Source: Cheiracanthium punctorium (taxonomy: Eukaryota; Arthropoda; Arachnida; Araneae; Cheiracanthiidae). From it: a stretch of 64,000 nt of DNA. The position numbers and the translations under genes were made by a program. The notes beneath the pieces are model-generated. The model was not told where the DNA came from. It was given only the letters and a program-made list of their open reading frames with translations, and searched no databases. Positions 45,101 to 58,300 of the stretch are shown here, one piece after another (position 1 is the first letter of the stretch; the number at the start of each line of letters is the position of its first letter). The stretch is taken from contig JAWZYV010013006.1 in assembly GCA_038373885.1 (NCBI GenBank), positions 1 to 64,000 of the forward strand. Direction: 5' to 3'.

Positions 45101-48100
45101 AGACTGTCAAATCACTATAATTTATTTATTTTTTAGTTTGGAAAAGCAAATTTTTTTATTCAAGTTTGATATTTTGAGTCATAGAAATATACTGCATACT
45201 AGCTGTGACGGGTGGTGTCATGAATTAACAGGATTTTTTGTAATTATAATGTTTTTATTCCCCCCCCCCCATCCCTGAATTCAAACTCTAAGTTTGCTGC
45301 CTTATACAAGGTCGGCCGCCACGAAAAAACCTCAAAAATTTCAAACGGTTTTCAGTTTTTCAATTATTTTTTGAAAGCTGTTAATTTTTCTAAAATGATC
45401 TCAGTACAAAATTAAAATAAACAAAATTTCCTACAAAATCCACTGGTCAACTTTGTTTTATGACAAGTGGTATTAGAGCTAGAGCGCATTGGAGAACACT
45501 GAATCTTTAGCCCTTCTGCAAAAATGTCAATAAGACTCACTTTCACCCCTTGAAACTCAAAAAATATGCATATTATAAACAAAAATTCTTATACCACGTA
45601 AAGGTACATTCAATTTACTACAATAAACATTTGTAACATTCAATTTTTCTATAAAAAAGAAGGGAGAAAAGCAAAACTCACAAAAAATTATTTCTGCATC
45701 TTAAAAAGCCAAAACGACCCCTTCCACCTGTCTATCTCTCATCAGTGCTATACTCTCGCTTAAAAGAAACATATTATGCTTTAAAGAAATGAACTGATGG
45801 TAAAGCATGTTTAATGAAAATAATAACAACTTATATTTTACAATGTATTAGATACATGACACTGAATAAAGCTGAATATGAAGTCTCTGTATGTAGTACT
45901 TAATGCACATGTTTTCTGAAATGAGTAGAAGTTGATCCTAGGATTGGGTTATAACCTGGAGTAGGTTCTGCACCTTTAAAAGAAAAAAGGCATTTAGTGT
46001 ATCACAATATAGTTGAAAAAGGCCGATAAGCTGTATTGTGAAGTATCGAAGTACTTGGTATCATGTGCATTGTTATTTTAGTTGTCTCTGTTTGGTAGTT
46101 GAAGACCTAGGCAATGTTTCATGAGAACTACTAGAAGATGTGGTCCAGGCTAAGGGCTTTGAGCAATAGAAGGTTCAGGGACTCTGGAATGCCTCGATTG
46201 AATATAAGTTGTTGATATTCCTCAACAAAAAAAATTATAATAGAATGACTGATATTATTAAAGAGAAATTGATTAATAAAGATGTATATTGTTCCAAAGT
46301 ATTACATGAATTAATACCTTCTGTCATCTCGAGGGCTTCAGACAGTATTATCGCAAGGAATTCTTCGAGATCGTCTTCCTCTTCTGTATCGAATTTGTCA
46401 TCAATGTTGGAGCATGATCATTCACATTGCTGGCAGTTTCGTGGAGAACAGTCCTACTCACCTACACCTGCATCGACCTTGGCAATGTGTTGTGCAATTG
46501 CATAATTGCAAGCTATAAGCTGAAGAAGTCTCTCGTGAGCGGGTGATTTAACTGTGGTAATGGGAACCAAACCATTTTTTATCAACTTCCATCCCCACCA
46601 CTCTGGATCCAAATTGTTTTCAAATCACCGCTGCACCTAATGGAAAGCTCTGAAGGCATGTTGTTGAGCTGCAGCTTCAGTGGGAGGTATGGAAGCAACA
46701 TTTCCTGATGCTTTGTTAGGATGATGTTATGTAGTGTTTATACTTCAACTTGTTGACTGTTGTAGTTGAGTAATTAACCCCATAAAGGAGAATCAAATAT
46801 TTCTCACCAGCTACTGTTATTTCCATTGGTTGAGCTGAGGAATCAGTAAATTTAGGTATATAGAATGAGATCTGGATTTTTGGATAAGGTCTTGGTAAAT
46901 TTAAGTTTGTCCTCATTAAATAAAGCAGAAGTAGAATCCCAACCCATCACCAACTTGCGTGGAGAAAGAACATGTGGGCATTGCTTAACGAGTGGGACCC
47001 ATCGCCAAAGGAAATGATAAACTGCCTTATTTCAAGTATGAAATCACGCTGCTAGACCTGTATATCTGTAAGAGGGGACCATACCCCCTATTAACCCATT
47101 TTTATTTTTACTCTGCAACCGCTGTTTCAGACCTTCTGACTCCAACGTGTGTTACACATGATCATGGGTGTTTTGTTTGGGGTATTTGTTTTGTTTTGTA
47201 TCAATGTATGTACATATCAAAATTCATTAAAATTGATCCAATAATTCTAGAGATAATCGACCAAGTCTGCAAATTCTCTTAATTTCTTACACCAGCGTAT
47301 TTCAGCAGCTGTCACCAGGCAGCGTATCAACATTTAGGACAATGTTGGGATATGCATCCGATGACCACCAACAGACCATTAGCGTGAATTATGATGTAGT
47401 AGGATTTTTTCTAATTATTTTTTTTTAAATCATAAAAGGTATACTATAGGATTTTTATTATCATTTCATTTACACTTATTTCTTATCCCATTTTGAACAT
47501 TTTTGTTATTTACATTGATTATTTATATTATTATGTAAAGAAATAAAGCATTTTTCATTCATTTTGGGACACTTTGGTTTGTAATGAAATGAAAATCTTA
47601 TGGAAACATGATGATATAATGTGATGAAAATTTGCATTGTATTATTTTATACCTTGTAATAAACATTTTTTTCCATACATGCAAGTAAATTTTTCCACAT
47701 TTACATTCTAGGTGATTTTGTCATTAGATGATAGAATAAATGCTGAGAAATTTCTTTCTGATTTGGAAACTTGTGATGATGAAATCGTTGTCACTAGAAA
47801 TAAATTTGGAAGCTGTCGATTAAAGTAATTATTTAACGTTAGATCTTGTATTAAATTTATTTTCTACATATTTTTCTTGCCTATAATTTTGTCATGCTCA
47901 AAATGCAGTTAATTATGATGATCTATGTACCAGACTCTTTTTTTTTACATGATGCCACTCAAAAGCCACTTTTAGAGATTCTTTGCACTACATTTAGCAA
48001 AATATCATAGCAATTATCAAATTAGTTGATTACTTGAGGACAGTTTGGATTATAACTTCAAAAAACTGTGCTACTATCATTGTAGAAAACTCTGCTAATT

Positions 48101-49601
48101 CCTGGGTTCGTTGTTCTAAAGTCCAGTTGGTGTATAAACTTGTGTTTACTTGTCAGGATGGAAAACAAACTTAATTGCTTCTAGAACTTCGTAGAACAAC
48201 AAGCTGTGCAAAATTCGCAAACACAATCAGCCAGTAATGTGCTTTTAACAGTCCACTTAGTGCAGAAGCTTTCACAAATGCTGTATACAAATGCTTATTT
48301 CACACAAAACAAAACACATTCACAAGTAAAAATTCAGTGAAAATATATGAAGGATATCTCTAACAGTCCTTCAAGACTCAGCAATGAAGAATTTACACAT
48401 AGCACTTAAAACAAAGCTTTACAAACAAGGGAAATCTCCGCAGCTATAGTATCAATACAAAGCCTTAAGCTTTCATGGACATCTGCTCTTGGCGTAAGCA
48501 AAAGCAAAACTGAGACTGAACTGGGCAACCAGCTGCTTTTATAGGTTACGACGAACACCATAGAAGGTTCCAGAGAGAACTATCCGTGGAATGTACTAGA
48601 ACAGACTTGATTATAATTGTGTAATAGAAGAGTAATATTAGGCTATTATGCATGTTAATGCAGAAAAACTGACTTTACAAGCCCTATTGGGAAACACATG
48701 CCAAAGGACCAAAATGTTGCCAAGCATGGCGACTTTTGGCAAAATATCACCAAATTTTGGCGCCAAAAATAAATCCCCATAAGTGAAGTTACAGAAAGCC
48801 TAGGACCAATGTTTCTCGAGATTTCTAGAAAATGCTATACAAACCAATAGGAAAACCCAAAACTCTGTATCTCGCATTCTAGTTGACCGATTTTGATGCA
48901 AAAAAAGCAATTTGATTTTTACTATGTGATGCATAGAATACAAATTTCTAGCTATTTTAAACCCCAGAATAGTGGGTTGCCCCAAAAATTCGTAACACTA
49001 TAATAGATGTAATTCAATAAAGAGGTTAATAAACCTATTCCTCCAAAAATTCTTTTTGATTTTATTTTATAAAATTGTATACCATTTGATTCTTTTTTCT
49101 TATTCATCAGTTTAATTAAAATGCATGGGAAAATTTCATTCACCAATATTGATAATAGTAACTATGATTTGTGTACTATTATTTTTTTATATTTCAAAAA
49201 TAATTATATTTGCATTCATTCTAGTTTTCCAAGACAAAAGCAAAGGTTCTCATTCATCCTTCCTAGTCGAAGAAGTTTACACTCAGTCATGGATGCTCTG
49301 AAAGTGTGTACTCTAATTATATCTGCTGCTTATTAAATAATTCTGTGTTTTATTGCAAAATAGCTGTCTGTTTTAAAGTTACTATTTCTGGGAAATTTAG
49401 ATTTTATTACAATTTCAATGACATATATATTTTTTTAATAATCAATATTATTTTAATAAGTAGTAGGCATTATCTTGTCAAGATTCTTAAAATTATTAAT
49501 TTTTCTAACACAGTTTTTATTTAATGATCTAGTATTTTGTTAAAAAAGGAGCTATAATTTAAACTAGTTTGTATAGCATTAAATTCTCTCTTATTTATTT
49601 C

Positions 49602-49641
<40 letters not shown>

Positions 49642-52276
49642 GTGTGTGTACTTTATATGTATATTATTTTGTTACTTTTTATATGTGAAGGTAAGTAAAT
49701 ACTATTCCTTGCTAATAATTACATAACCATTGTTTTACAGGTTGCGGATGTTTTAGTTCTGTTACATCCTTTGACGGAACTTGATGAATACAGTGACAAA
49801 CTTTTGTCAGTTTTAGTTGCTCATGCTTTGCCCACTACTATTCATGTTGCTCAGGTAATAATCACATAGTAAAAGCTTGACTATCAGGCAGTTAAAAAAA
49901 AAAAAAAAAAATTATAAACCATTCTTTGAATCTTAACTACCTGTTTTCTGTTAATACAATTTACTTGATTTAAAAAAAAATGTTTTATTATGATACAAAA
50001 TCTTTTAAGATGCACAAGCGAATTTCTTAGGTTGATACTTTTTAATATTTTCTTTTGTTTGCAAAATAAAGCAGTTAAAACACTCAATTTTGCAGCAAGT
50101 TACATAAACTTATGGGTGATTCTCGCGAAACGAGACAAAATGGAAAAAAAAAAAAAAACAATGAAAAATAAAAGTTTTAGAAATTGAACCAAATTATTTT
50201 ATACTGAAGGTATATATAGTAATTTATAATTTTCCAAAATTTTAAACCTAAAACTCAAGTTTTTGTTGAGTTAGCTGCCAATTTAAGTCAAGGTTGATGA
50301 TCTTGCATCATTTCGGTCACACTTTTTAAATGCAAAATTCAAGTATTATTTATATTTTTAGAACACAAAAATTATTTTTTTCAGCAAGCAGATAACTCAG
50401 GTAAATGACAATGTATAACTGTTTGAAATTTGTGAAGTAGTGTTAAACTATAAAAAAAAAATTAAACCAAAATATGCAAATTTTGACAATTTTTCAAGCA
50501 CTAAGTCGATTAAAATCAATTTTATTTTTACTACAGCAATGCAATTTATTTTTTTTTTACTTCCTTTGATCGAACTATTATATTTGATACCTAATGAAGC
50601 AAAAATTGCTGTCTTCTGGCATTATTTACTTTGTTATTATCTGCAGCACTAGTGTGACAGAAATGATGCATATGGTGACAGAAATGATGTCCAACATTAG
50701 TTCTGGGAAAATAAATGAAAATAACATATTTTTATGTTTAAAAGAGACTTAACTACTAAGATAAGTTAAAACAAAAACCATATAAGTTACAAAATTAATA
50801 TTTTCTTCATTGTAGTAAGATTCAAAAACATCAACAGGCTCATTAAATTGGTAAAATAATCTCTTTCCCCGCATTTTTAGTTTTGGTGTCTTCAAAACAC
50901 TCAATATGTGTTCAAATGGCACATCATATATTCTTACAAATTTTTCACTGCATCTAAAAGTACTCTTCTTTGCTTTTTTTTTCTTTTCCACGTTTTACAA
51001 ATTTTTTTTTTGCCAGGGCACATTCGGCTAACTCGGTCATCTTCAAGAAAATTTTCAATGGATTTTTTTTACACTTGCAGTTATTTTACATTTTTTTTTT
51101 TTCGAACATAGTTGGTTATGTCATCCTGATTGCTAAGCTTCAGTCTTTCATTTATTTTACGTGAAACTACTCCTTTCAAATAAGATTGCATTCTGTATTT
51201 TTTCAAAATTTTGTTTCCAATTGCTTTCCTAAATATCTGTTGCTTTTTGGTACCTGGTTTAGCTTGGTGTACTAACTTCTTCTTGAGAGCAAAGCCATAA
51301 ATTAACTGCTTTCTAACTTCTTTTGTCACCGTTTGATTTTTCAGTAGGTGGTTTGTCTGTTTTCTTGGAGAGGGTGACAGTGTAAGAGATTGATTCTTTT
51401 GGCAATATTTCTTCTTCTTCAATATTTCTTCTTGAATTTTTCAAGTTGGCACTGAAGTTTTTTAATAGTGTTGTTCTGCTTTTCAATTATGTGATATGCT
51501 TTTGCCTTTTTTCTATTAGCTTGTTTTCTTGCATTTTTCTTTTGACTAGATTCTTGCACTCCATTTAAGATTGTACTAGAATTGAACTGTGGTGTTTGAA
51601 ATAAATTACTACTGGAATTTAATTGTGGCATACTTTCATTATTTGCAAGAGCCTTTCAAGTTCTATAATTCTTCGAATTTTTTTCCATTCCTCTCTTTTT
51701 AACCTTTGGTCACGTGGACTGCACTGTGCTATTGGCAAAATTATCCTTTTTCCCTTTTTTTATAATATCGTTCTCTATCTTTTTGTCTCTTTATATCTAG
51801 CTCTTCTGCTGTCATCCTAGCTTGCCGTTGCCTTTCTGCTGCTAACTCCTTTTGCCGAATATATTTTTTAGAATTCTGGCGAGCAGTGTTTTGATTTCCA
51901 GAAGCTACTTGTTTTTGGTGTTTGGTAGCAGAAGTTTTCATTTTGTTCTTTTTTTCATTTTTTTTTTCAGGTGTAATTTTTTTTAACTTGTGTTAGATCA
52001 TTCACTGTCCTCTTTACAGATTTTCTAGGATTGCCTGCTCTTACTTTACACATTTTTTTTCGGAAATATAAGAATAAATACATCAGTATTTGGGAAAAAA
52101 TTAAATAAATAGGTTCAAATTTAAGAATATCTCAATTAAAAAAGTATTACTCTTTACCAATGTTATGTATATATCATATGTATATTTATATTTCTTAAGA
52201 AGGTACTAATGAATCTTTTAAAAAAGGTGGCACAATCAAAAATTTAGTGGTAGTAATAAAAAAAATTCTTTTGTTT

Positions 52277-52311
<35 letters not shown>

Positions 52312-55300
52312 TGGGGGGGGCAGGTAGTTTGTGAGTGGGGTCAGTTAGTTAGAAGATTGACAAATACATCCATTTTATGAAAGTGATATAGGATTTTTTA
52401 CATTAATTTCTTTTGTCTCGGGGGGGGCGGTCGCCCCCTCCTTAATCCGCCCTTGGGGGGGGGGATCGCGGTTCCGACGTGAATACCAAAGGGTGCAAGC
52501 TTCACACTTAACAGCCAAAAAATTTAGTGCTATGAATTCAATTTTTTTTTTAATGGATTATTTTCTCTTTCGGAAGGGGGGGGGGGATTGCGGTTCCGGT
52601 CCGAATACCAATGGAGGGGATGCTTCACACTTAATAGCTGTTCTGTGGAGCTTATTTCCTCTCATATCCAGACCTTTTTAGAAGACCGTCATTCCGGTCA
52701 CAATTAAATCATTTCGCTCACACGTGCGCGCTTTCTGTCACGTGACAGAAATGATTTTGTCAATTATATTTCGGTCTACCACCTTTATTTTTTTACCAAT
52801 GAATAAATGTAAAGCATAAATATTGAAAGATTACTTGCCTAGTATTGATGAACGATGAAGAGTTTTTCTTCGGAATATAATTCTTCAAAAACCAAGCGTG
52901 ACAGAGATGAGGAGCCAAAAAAATTACGCCTAGCCAAACGAGCTGAAAAAAATGATTTTACTTAACCGTTATCGTATTATTTAAAAAAATAATGTTCACG
53001 CACGTGGTTCAGTATTGAAATGTAACAAATTTCGCCCCGAATGAAGAATTATTGCGCGCATGGAATCAGGAGCAGGTGATTCATGTTCCGGAAGCGCGGG
53101 CAAAAAAAAAATACCGGGACCATATTGTTTCAACTCTTAGTTAAAATTTATATGCCTAGACTCAATAAATAAATATGTTTTTAAAGAGAACTAACTTCAC
53201 AAGTATGAATTATATTTAAAAAACCTTTATTTTTTCGGCCGAAATAATACTTTAACGCAATTATTTCCTGAAATCGGGGATTCGGGACCGTGACCGAAAT
53301 GACAAAAACATATTTTACTGTGCTGAAAACGTAAAATAAAACTCATAAATGCCCCAAAAATTATGGTTTTTATAAAAAATCCAGCTTCAACTTTAAGAAA
53401 AATTTGTTAAACTTCGAAAAATAATAAAAAAAAGGCTACAAATGTAGCAATGACCATGATATGTCCCGTTTTGTGAGAATCACCCTTATACTAATATATG
53501 TAGCTTTTAGTAAATTTCAATATTTAATAATTTTTCTGTATTTTTATTTATATATTCTTATTATTTTATTTTTGTATGTTAGACTTCATTACTGTGTATA
53601 AGTTTATATTTTAAATTAATTTTGTAACTCTAAAAACCTTTTTAAAATCAGCAATGAAATTAGCTGGCAGAGTGGTTAAAAAATAATAATAATTAAAAAT
53701 AAATTAATTAATTTACTCCATAAAATATTCCTTGTTATTATGATAGTGTGTCTAGCTCGATATAATTTGATGTATTATTCAGTTTCCCCATTTGTTTTAT
53801 TAAAATATAGTTATAACCTCATTCAAAAATATTTGTAAAACATTTTAATAAATTTTAAATGCTCAAGCACATTTTCTATATTCAATTAAGCAGTTTTTTA
53901 ATTAGTAATTACCTATAACTAGTTATATTGAGGTTATAAACTCTAGGTGCAGGTTATACACAGAATTATTTTTTACTTCTGCATGTTAATCATATATATA
54001 TATATGGATCCTAAAAATGTATTCAGAAAATAATAAAATTGGAAAAATCTTAACTAATGCATTGCTGTATCTTTATTTCACTACTAGAGTTTCTTTTATA
54101 CAATAGTGGTAGTAAAATTATTTGTTAACATAATACTTTTGTTACCAACTAAAACTGTTCAACTTTTGTTTTACTTTTGTTTCATACCTTTTGCATATTA
54201 AATCTTGTGAATTTAATTTTCTAGGGCCTAGAAAAGATGAATCCAAAAAAGAAAGCTGAATGCCGTAAATCTATTTTGAAGAATATGGAAACAAGGTTAT
54301 TAAAGTTTATGCTTTGTTTTAAAATGTTTTATTCAATATATCTATTAAATATTTTTTTGTATTTAAATTAAAGTTTAGCTGATTTGTTTCATGCCACAAG
54401 TAAGGATAATTATTCAGTTGTGTCATTTGACATTATAGTTAAATCTTATACATTATAGTTAAATCCAGATATTATAGTTATCTGACTTTAATCTCTGACA
54501 TTATAGTTAAATCCAGAATATAGAAAAAGGAACACAAAGAACTGAATCATTTCAGTTTTTCTATTAAAGCAGGTGTCGATTAAATAAACATTTCAGACAC
54601 ACTACTTTTCAGAAGATTTCCACTATTTTATTCATTCATGATCGTTTTTGAGGACAATTTAAATCTGTAATTAAAATTTCTTTCTTTCTTTTTTTTTTCA
54701 TGGGAAGTAGTCAGAGAGTAATTAAAAAAAAAAAATGCTTGCTATCTGTGATGTGTGATATGTGTTACACATGTTTGTTACAAGTTGGTTTTTCTTATTA
54801 AAATAACTTGCCAACAGTAACATGTGATGAATTTCTATATTTTGGTTTTATTTCTATACTTCAGCATACTAAGTTTAGCTCTTTAAAAATAAATAAATAA
54901 ATGGCTGCTGCATGTCTAGACATTATGTATTATGGATCTGCAACTCAATGATTTGGGAAATATTTATGTTAAGGATAAGTTTTACTGTGTAATTTAGTGA
55001 AAATTATCATGATGACTAAATTTTATTTATTTATTTATTTTTTCAAAATTTTGCAACAAGTGAGGTATTTACAGTATTTTGTATGAAATAAAGTAGTCTG
55101 CATTGAAAAGTTCGGATACTTTTTTTTTTTTCATGCCTTTATTTTTTGTAAAACATGCTGTTATTCATTAGTATATACATATCTTTTTCTGAACTCACCT
55201 CCCCCTCCTCCCTAACTAAATACCTAAACTGCATTGTATTTTTGGTGCTCGTAAATGCACGTTTTTTTGGCTTCAGCTTAAAAGCTACATATCAAGTTAA

Positions 55301-58300
55301 GCTACAAATAAACAACTTTAAATAATAAAGGTTTTTAAAATCTCTTTGTTTTGTCAGACCTTAAAATATTTTGTAATGTTAATTAGTTCTAAGTTTTGAT
55401 GAGTGCAATTATTATTAGGTTCAGAAGAGAAATCTTTGATAAAATTTTGAATTCTTTTGTTGTTGTAGATTCCCAGCTGAAAAATTACATGCAGCTGATA
55501 CCAAACAAGAATTACAACTTTTACTTCGTCAAATTGGATGCCAAAAACGAAAACCTGTTGGATTTAGAGACTCAAGATTTTATCTTCTTGCTGAGAATGT
55601 TGAATATGTCAAATCTGAAACTGTAAGAAATTTCTTTTTGCTGTTTGGATTAAAAATTAAGATAATTTATAATTTTTATCATTCCATTTACTTGTATTTC
55701 AGAATGTTTTTATTGACCTAGAAAGTCAAGAAGATAATTCTTGATTTAGGGCAGTCAGAAGAATAAGAAAAATTCATGTAGGCTAACATGGGAAAATTAT
55801 ACATGAAGTTTGTGTTGACTGAGTATAACTGAAATATCCAAACAATATCCCCCCCCCCTTTTTCCATGTCAAGATTACTTATTTAGATAAAATACAAATA
55901 TATTTCTCTTCTATAAACATCTAGATTAGCACATTAGTAATAATTCCATACCTAGTTTTTTCAAAGAATAGTTGAGGAATAAGAACTTATTATTTCCAGA
56001 ATATAGAAATGATTTTCATAAATGCAAACATCCTACTATATGCTGATCCCTGACTCTCTAACAATTCTGGGCAACCTGCTTCAAGATAAAACTTTTTTTG
56101 CCATTACTGCAAAAATATTTCGAAGTTAAGCACAAAAAGCCTAATGATATGTACACCGTTTGTACAATCCACTTGATTTTCATAATTATGTATAAAAATA
56201 TAGAAAGCAATGTGCATTACTTTAAAAATCTGAACATTCACCTGTTCCCTCATTTTAAAGTGATAATATGCTATTTTCAGCTACATTTTATTTCCGAGAG
56301 TGAAAAAAGTTAATCATAACATGGCAAAATTAGCTGTGACAATTGACATGGCGTCATGCTCATCAGGCTTTGAAGACAAAGTCCAGTTCATTTAAAATAG
56401 TTTTTCCAAATTACCCAATTTAATTTTTTTTTTTCACAAATAAAATGATATCCTCTGCATGAAGCATGATTTCTTCAGGATGTTCCCAGTGAAACAAAAT
56501 CGTTCGAATACAAAAAGTTTCCATAAATTTCCAGTAGAACATGAAATCCGATTTTGGTATATAATAAAAATTGAATATGAAGTTATTTATTTTAGGTGGA
56601 TGAAGATTAAATATATTGATTTAGGCATATTTGCATCAAATGTTTTGCTAGCGCCTGCTGTAATTGCCTCCACAATGGGCTTTGACTTCTTGTATGAAAT
56701 AAAGAGAATGAATACTCACACACACACACTTTGTTACTTTCTGATATAAACGATAGTTGTTATTCAAATATTTTATTGAATCCAGTTTTGAAAATCATGA
56801 AAAGTTTTCATGGACAATTCGTTTTGATAAAGGTTGCTATAAAGGAAAATTGTAAAGCATAAAAGGTTTTTTAAAAAAAAATGTTACATCCAAAATAGTA
56901 AAAAGGGGATCTCAAAATTTTAAATTAAAAGTGAGGGAGAAATTAGATGGATGTTGAGGAAATAAAAAATTGGATACCTGTAAAAACCCTGTGCAGTGGT
57001 AGATTTTATTTATTTGCCTTTTGTGTGAATTGTCATAGCATATTGATGTCTTATATACTTTTCAGGATGATGGCAATGGAACATTAAAAATTTCCGGATT
57101 TGTCCGTGGTCAACCTGTTGATGTTAATGGCTTGGTGCACATTCCTGGTTGGGGTAATTTTCAACTGAATCAGATAGATTTTGACTTTGATCCATATCCT
57201 GGACTTAGAGTATTTAAGTATAAAACTGCAACTGAAAATGTACGTTTTATGTATTTACTGTTTTACTTATTCTTATAAACATTACAATACAACTTATAAT
57301 TAGTTAATTAATTTTTTTAATCTTTTGTTTCCTTACTAAAGGCAGATGACATGTCATTAGACAATGTTGTTGTTAGTGAGAAAGCAAATCCTGCAGAGCA
57401 GGCATCTTTAGAATCTGAAGTTGTCCCAGATCCCATGGAAGGAGAACAGACATGGCCCACTGATGAAGAAATACTTGCAGGTATTTCTTGTTTGTCGTTT
57501 GTCTAAAAAACCTATTTATTTATTTATTTTTCCTCACATGTTGAGGTGAATAGAAAGTGTCAGAAGTAGAATACTAATGATCATACTTACAGGAAATCAT
57601 ATTTAAATATAGAACTGTGCAATCTTTTAAAAATCAGCCATTTCCATTGAATTTTCCCTTTCAAGCCAGGATGATAAGATTAAAAAAAAAAAAAAAAAAA
57701 AAAAAAGAATACTGTATTCAGATAATTTTTTTTAAATTTAAAAATGGAATTTCTGGTTTGATATATTTTCTGGTTCTTATTTTCGTTTTTTTTTTTTTTT
57801 TTTTTTTTTTGTCAGTATAGTTTCATTTTAATGGAAATTTATAACTGCATTTTTGCATTCTATCTATGATGTGTTTGATTTGTATTTCATATTTTTTACA
57901 ATTTATTTTATACAGCAGTTCTATGAAAATTTTCACAATTTGTTTCAGTTTAGTAAAATGCTGTTGCATTTACCCAAAAAATAACTATAAATACCCCTGC
58001 TTATCAATTTTCCTACTTTAATACTGGGTTAAAGGGGGGGGGGGGTCGCTTTCAAAATCTTAGGAAGAAAAAAAAAATACTTAGTGATTTTGAATTTTAT
58101 TACTAAAATGTGAGTTATTCAATTATAGCAAAAATTTGTGTTCTCTTGTTTCTAGCTGAATTGAAACCAAAAAAGACAGTTAAAAAGGTAACTAAAGGTA
58201 CAAGTGAGTATCAGGCTGCTTGGATTGTTGATAGTGAAGAAAGTGAAGATGAAAGTGATGAAGAAGAATTTGAGGATGCTCAGTCTACTATTGTATCAGA

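Larger units (their letters stand above)
50114..53485 (-). mobile_element. DNA transposon with TTAT 4-bp duplication and subterminal repeats
   Basis: Left end GGGTGATTCTCGCGAAACG, right end CGTTTTGTGAGAATCACCC. TTAT flanks exactly (50110-50113, 53486-53489). Inside, GTGAC(A/C)GAAATGA-type motifs recur near both ends (about 50308, 50653, 50675, 52689, 52739, 53290). A broken protein is on the minus strand (50749-51941). The 4-bp duplication fits Sola, Chapaev or Ginger-type elements, which I cannot tell apart here. Lies in TSR1 intron 6. Confidence 0.75.

Noticed and set aside
55703..55744. Alternative TSR1 exon after CAG at 55701-55702
   Set aside because: It reads NVFIDLESQEDNS then stops and lacks family similarity. 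Exon 9 at 57066 continues the conserved GTLKISG block.
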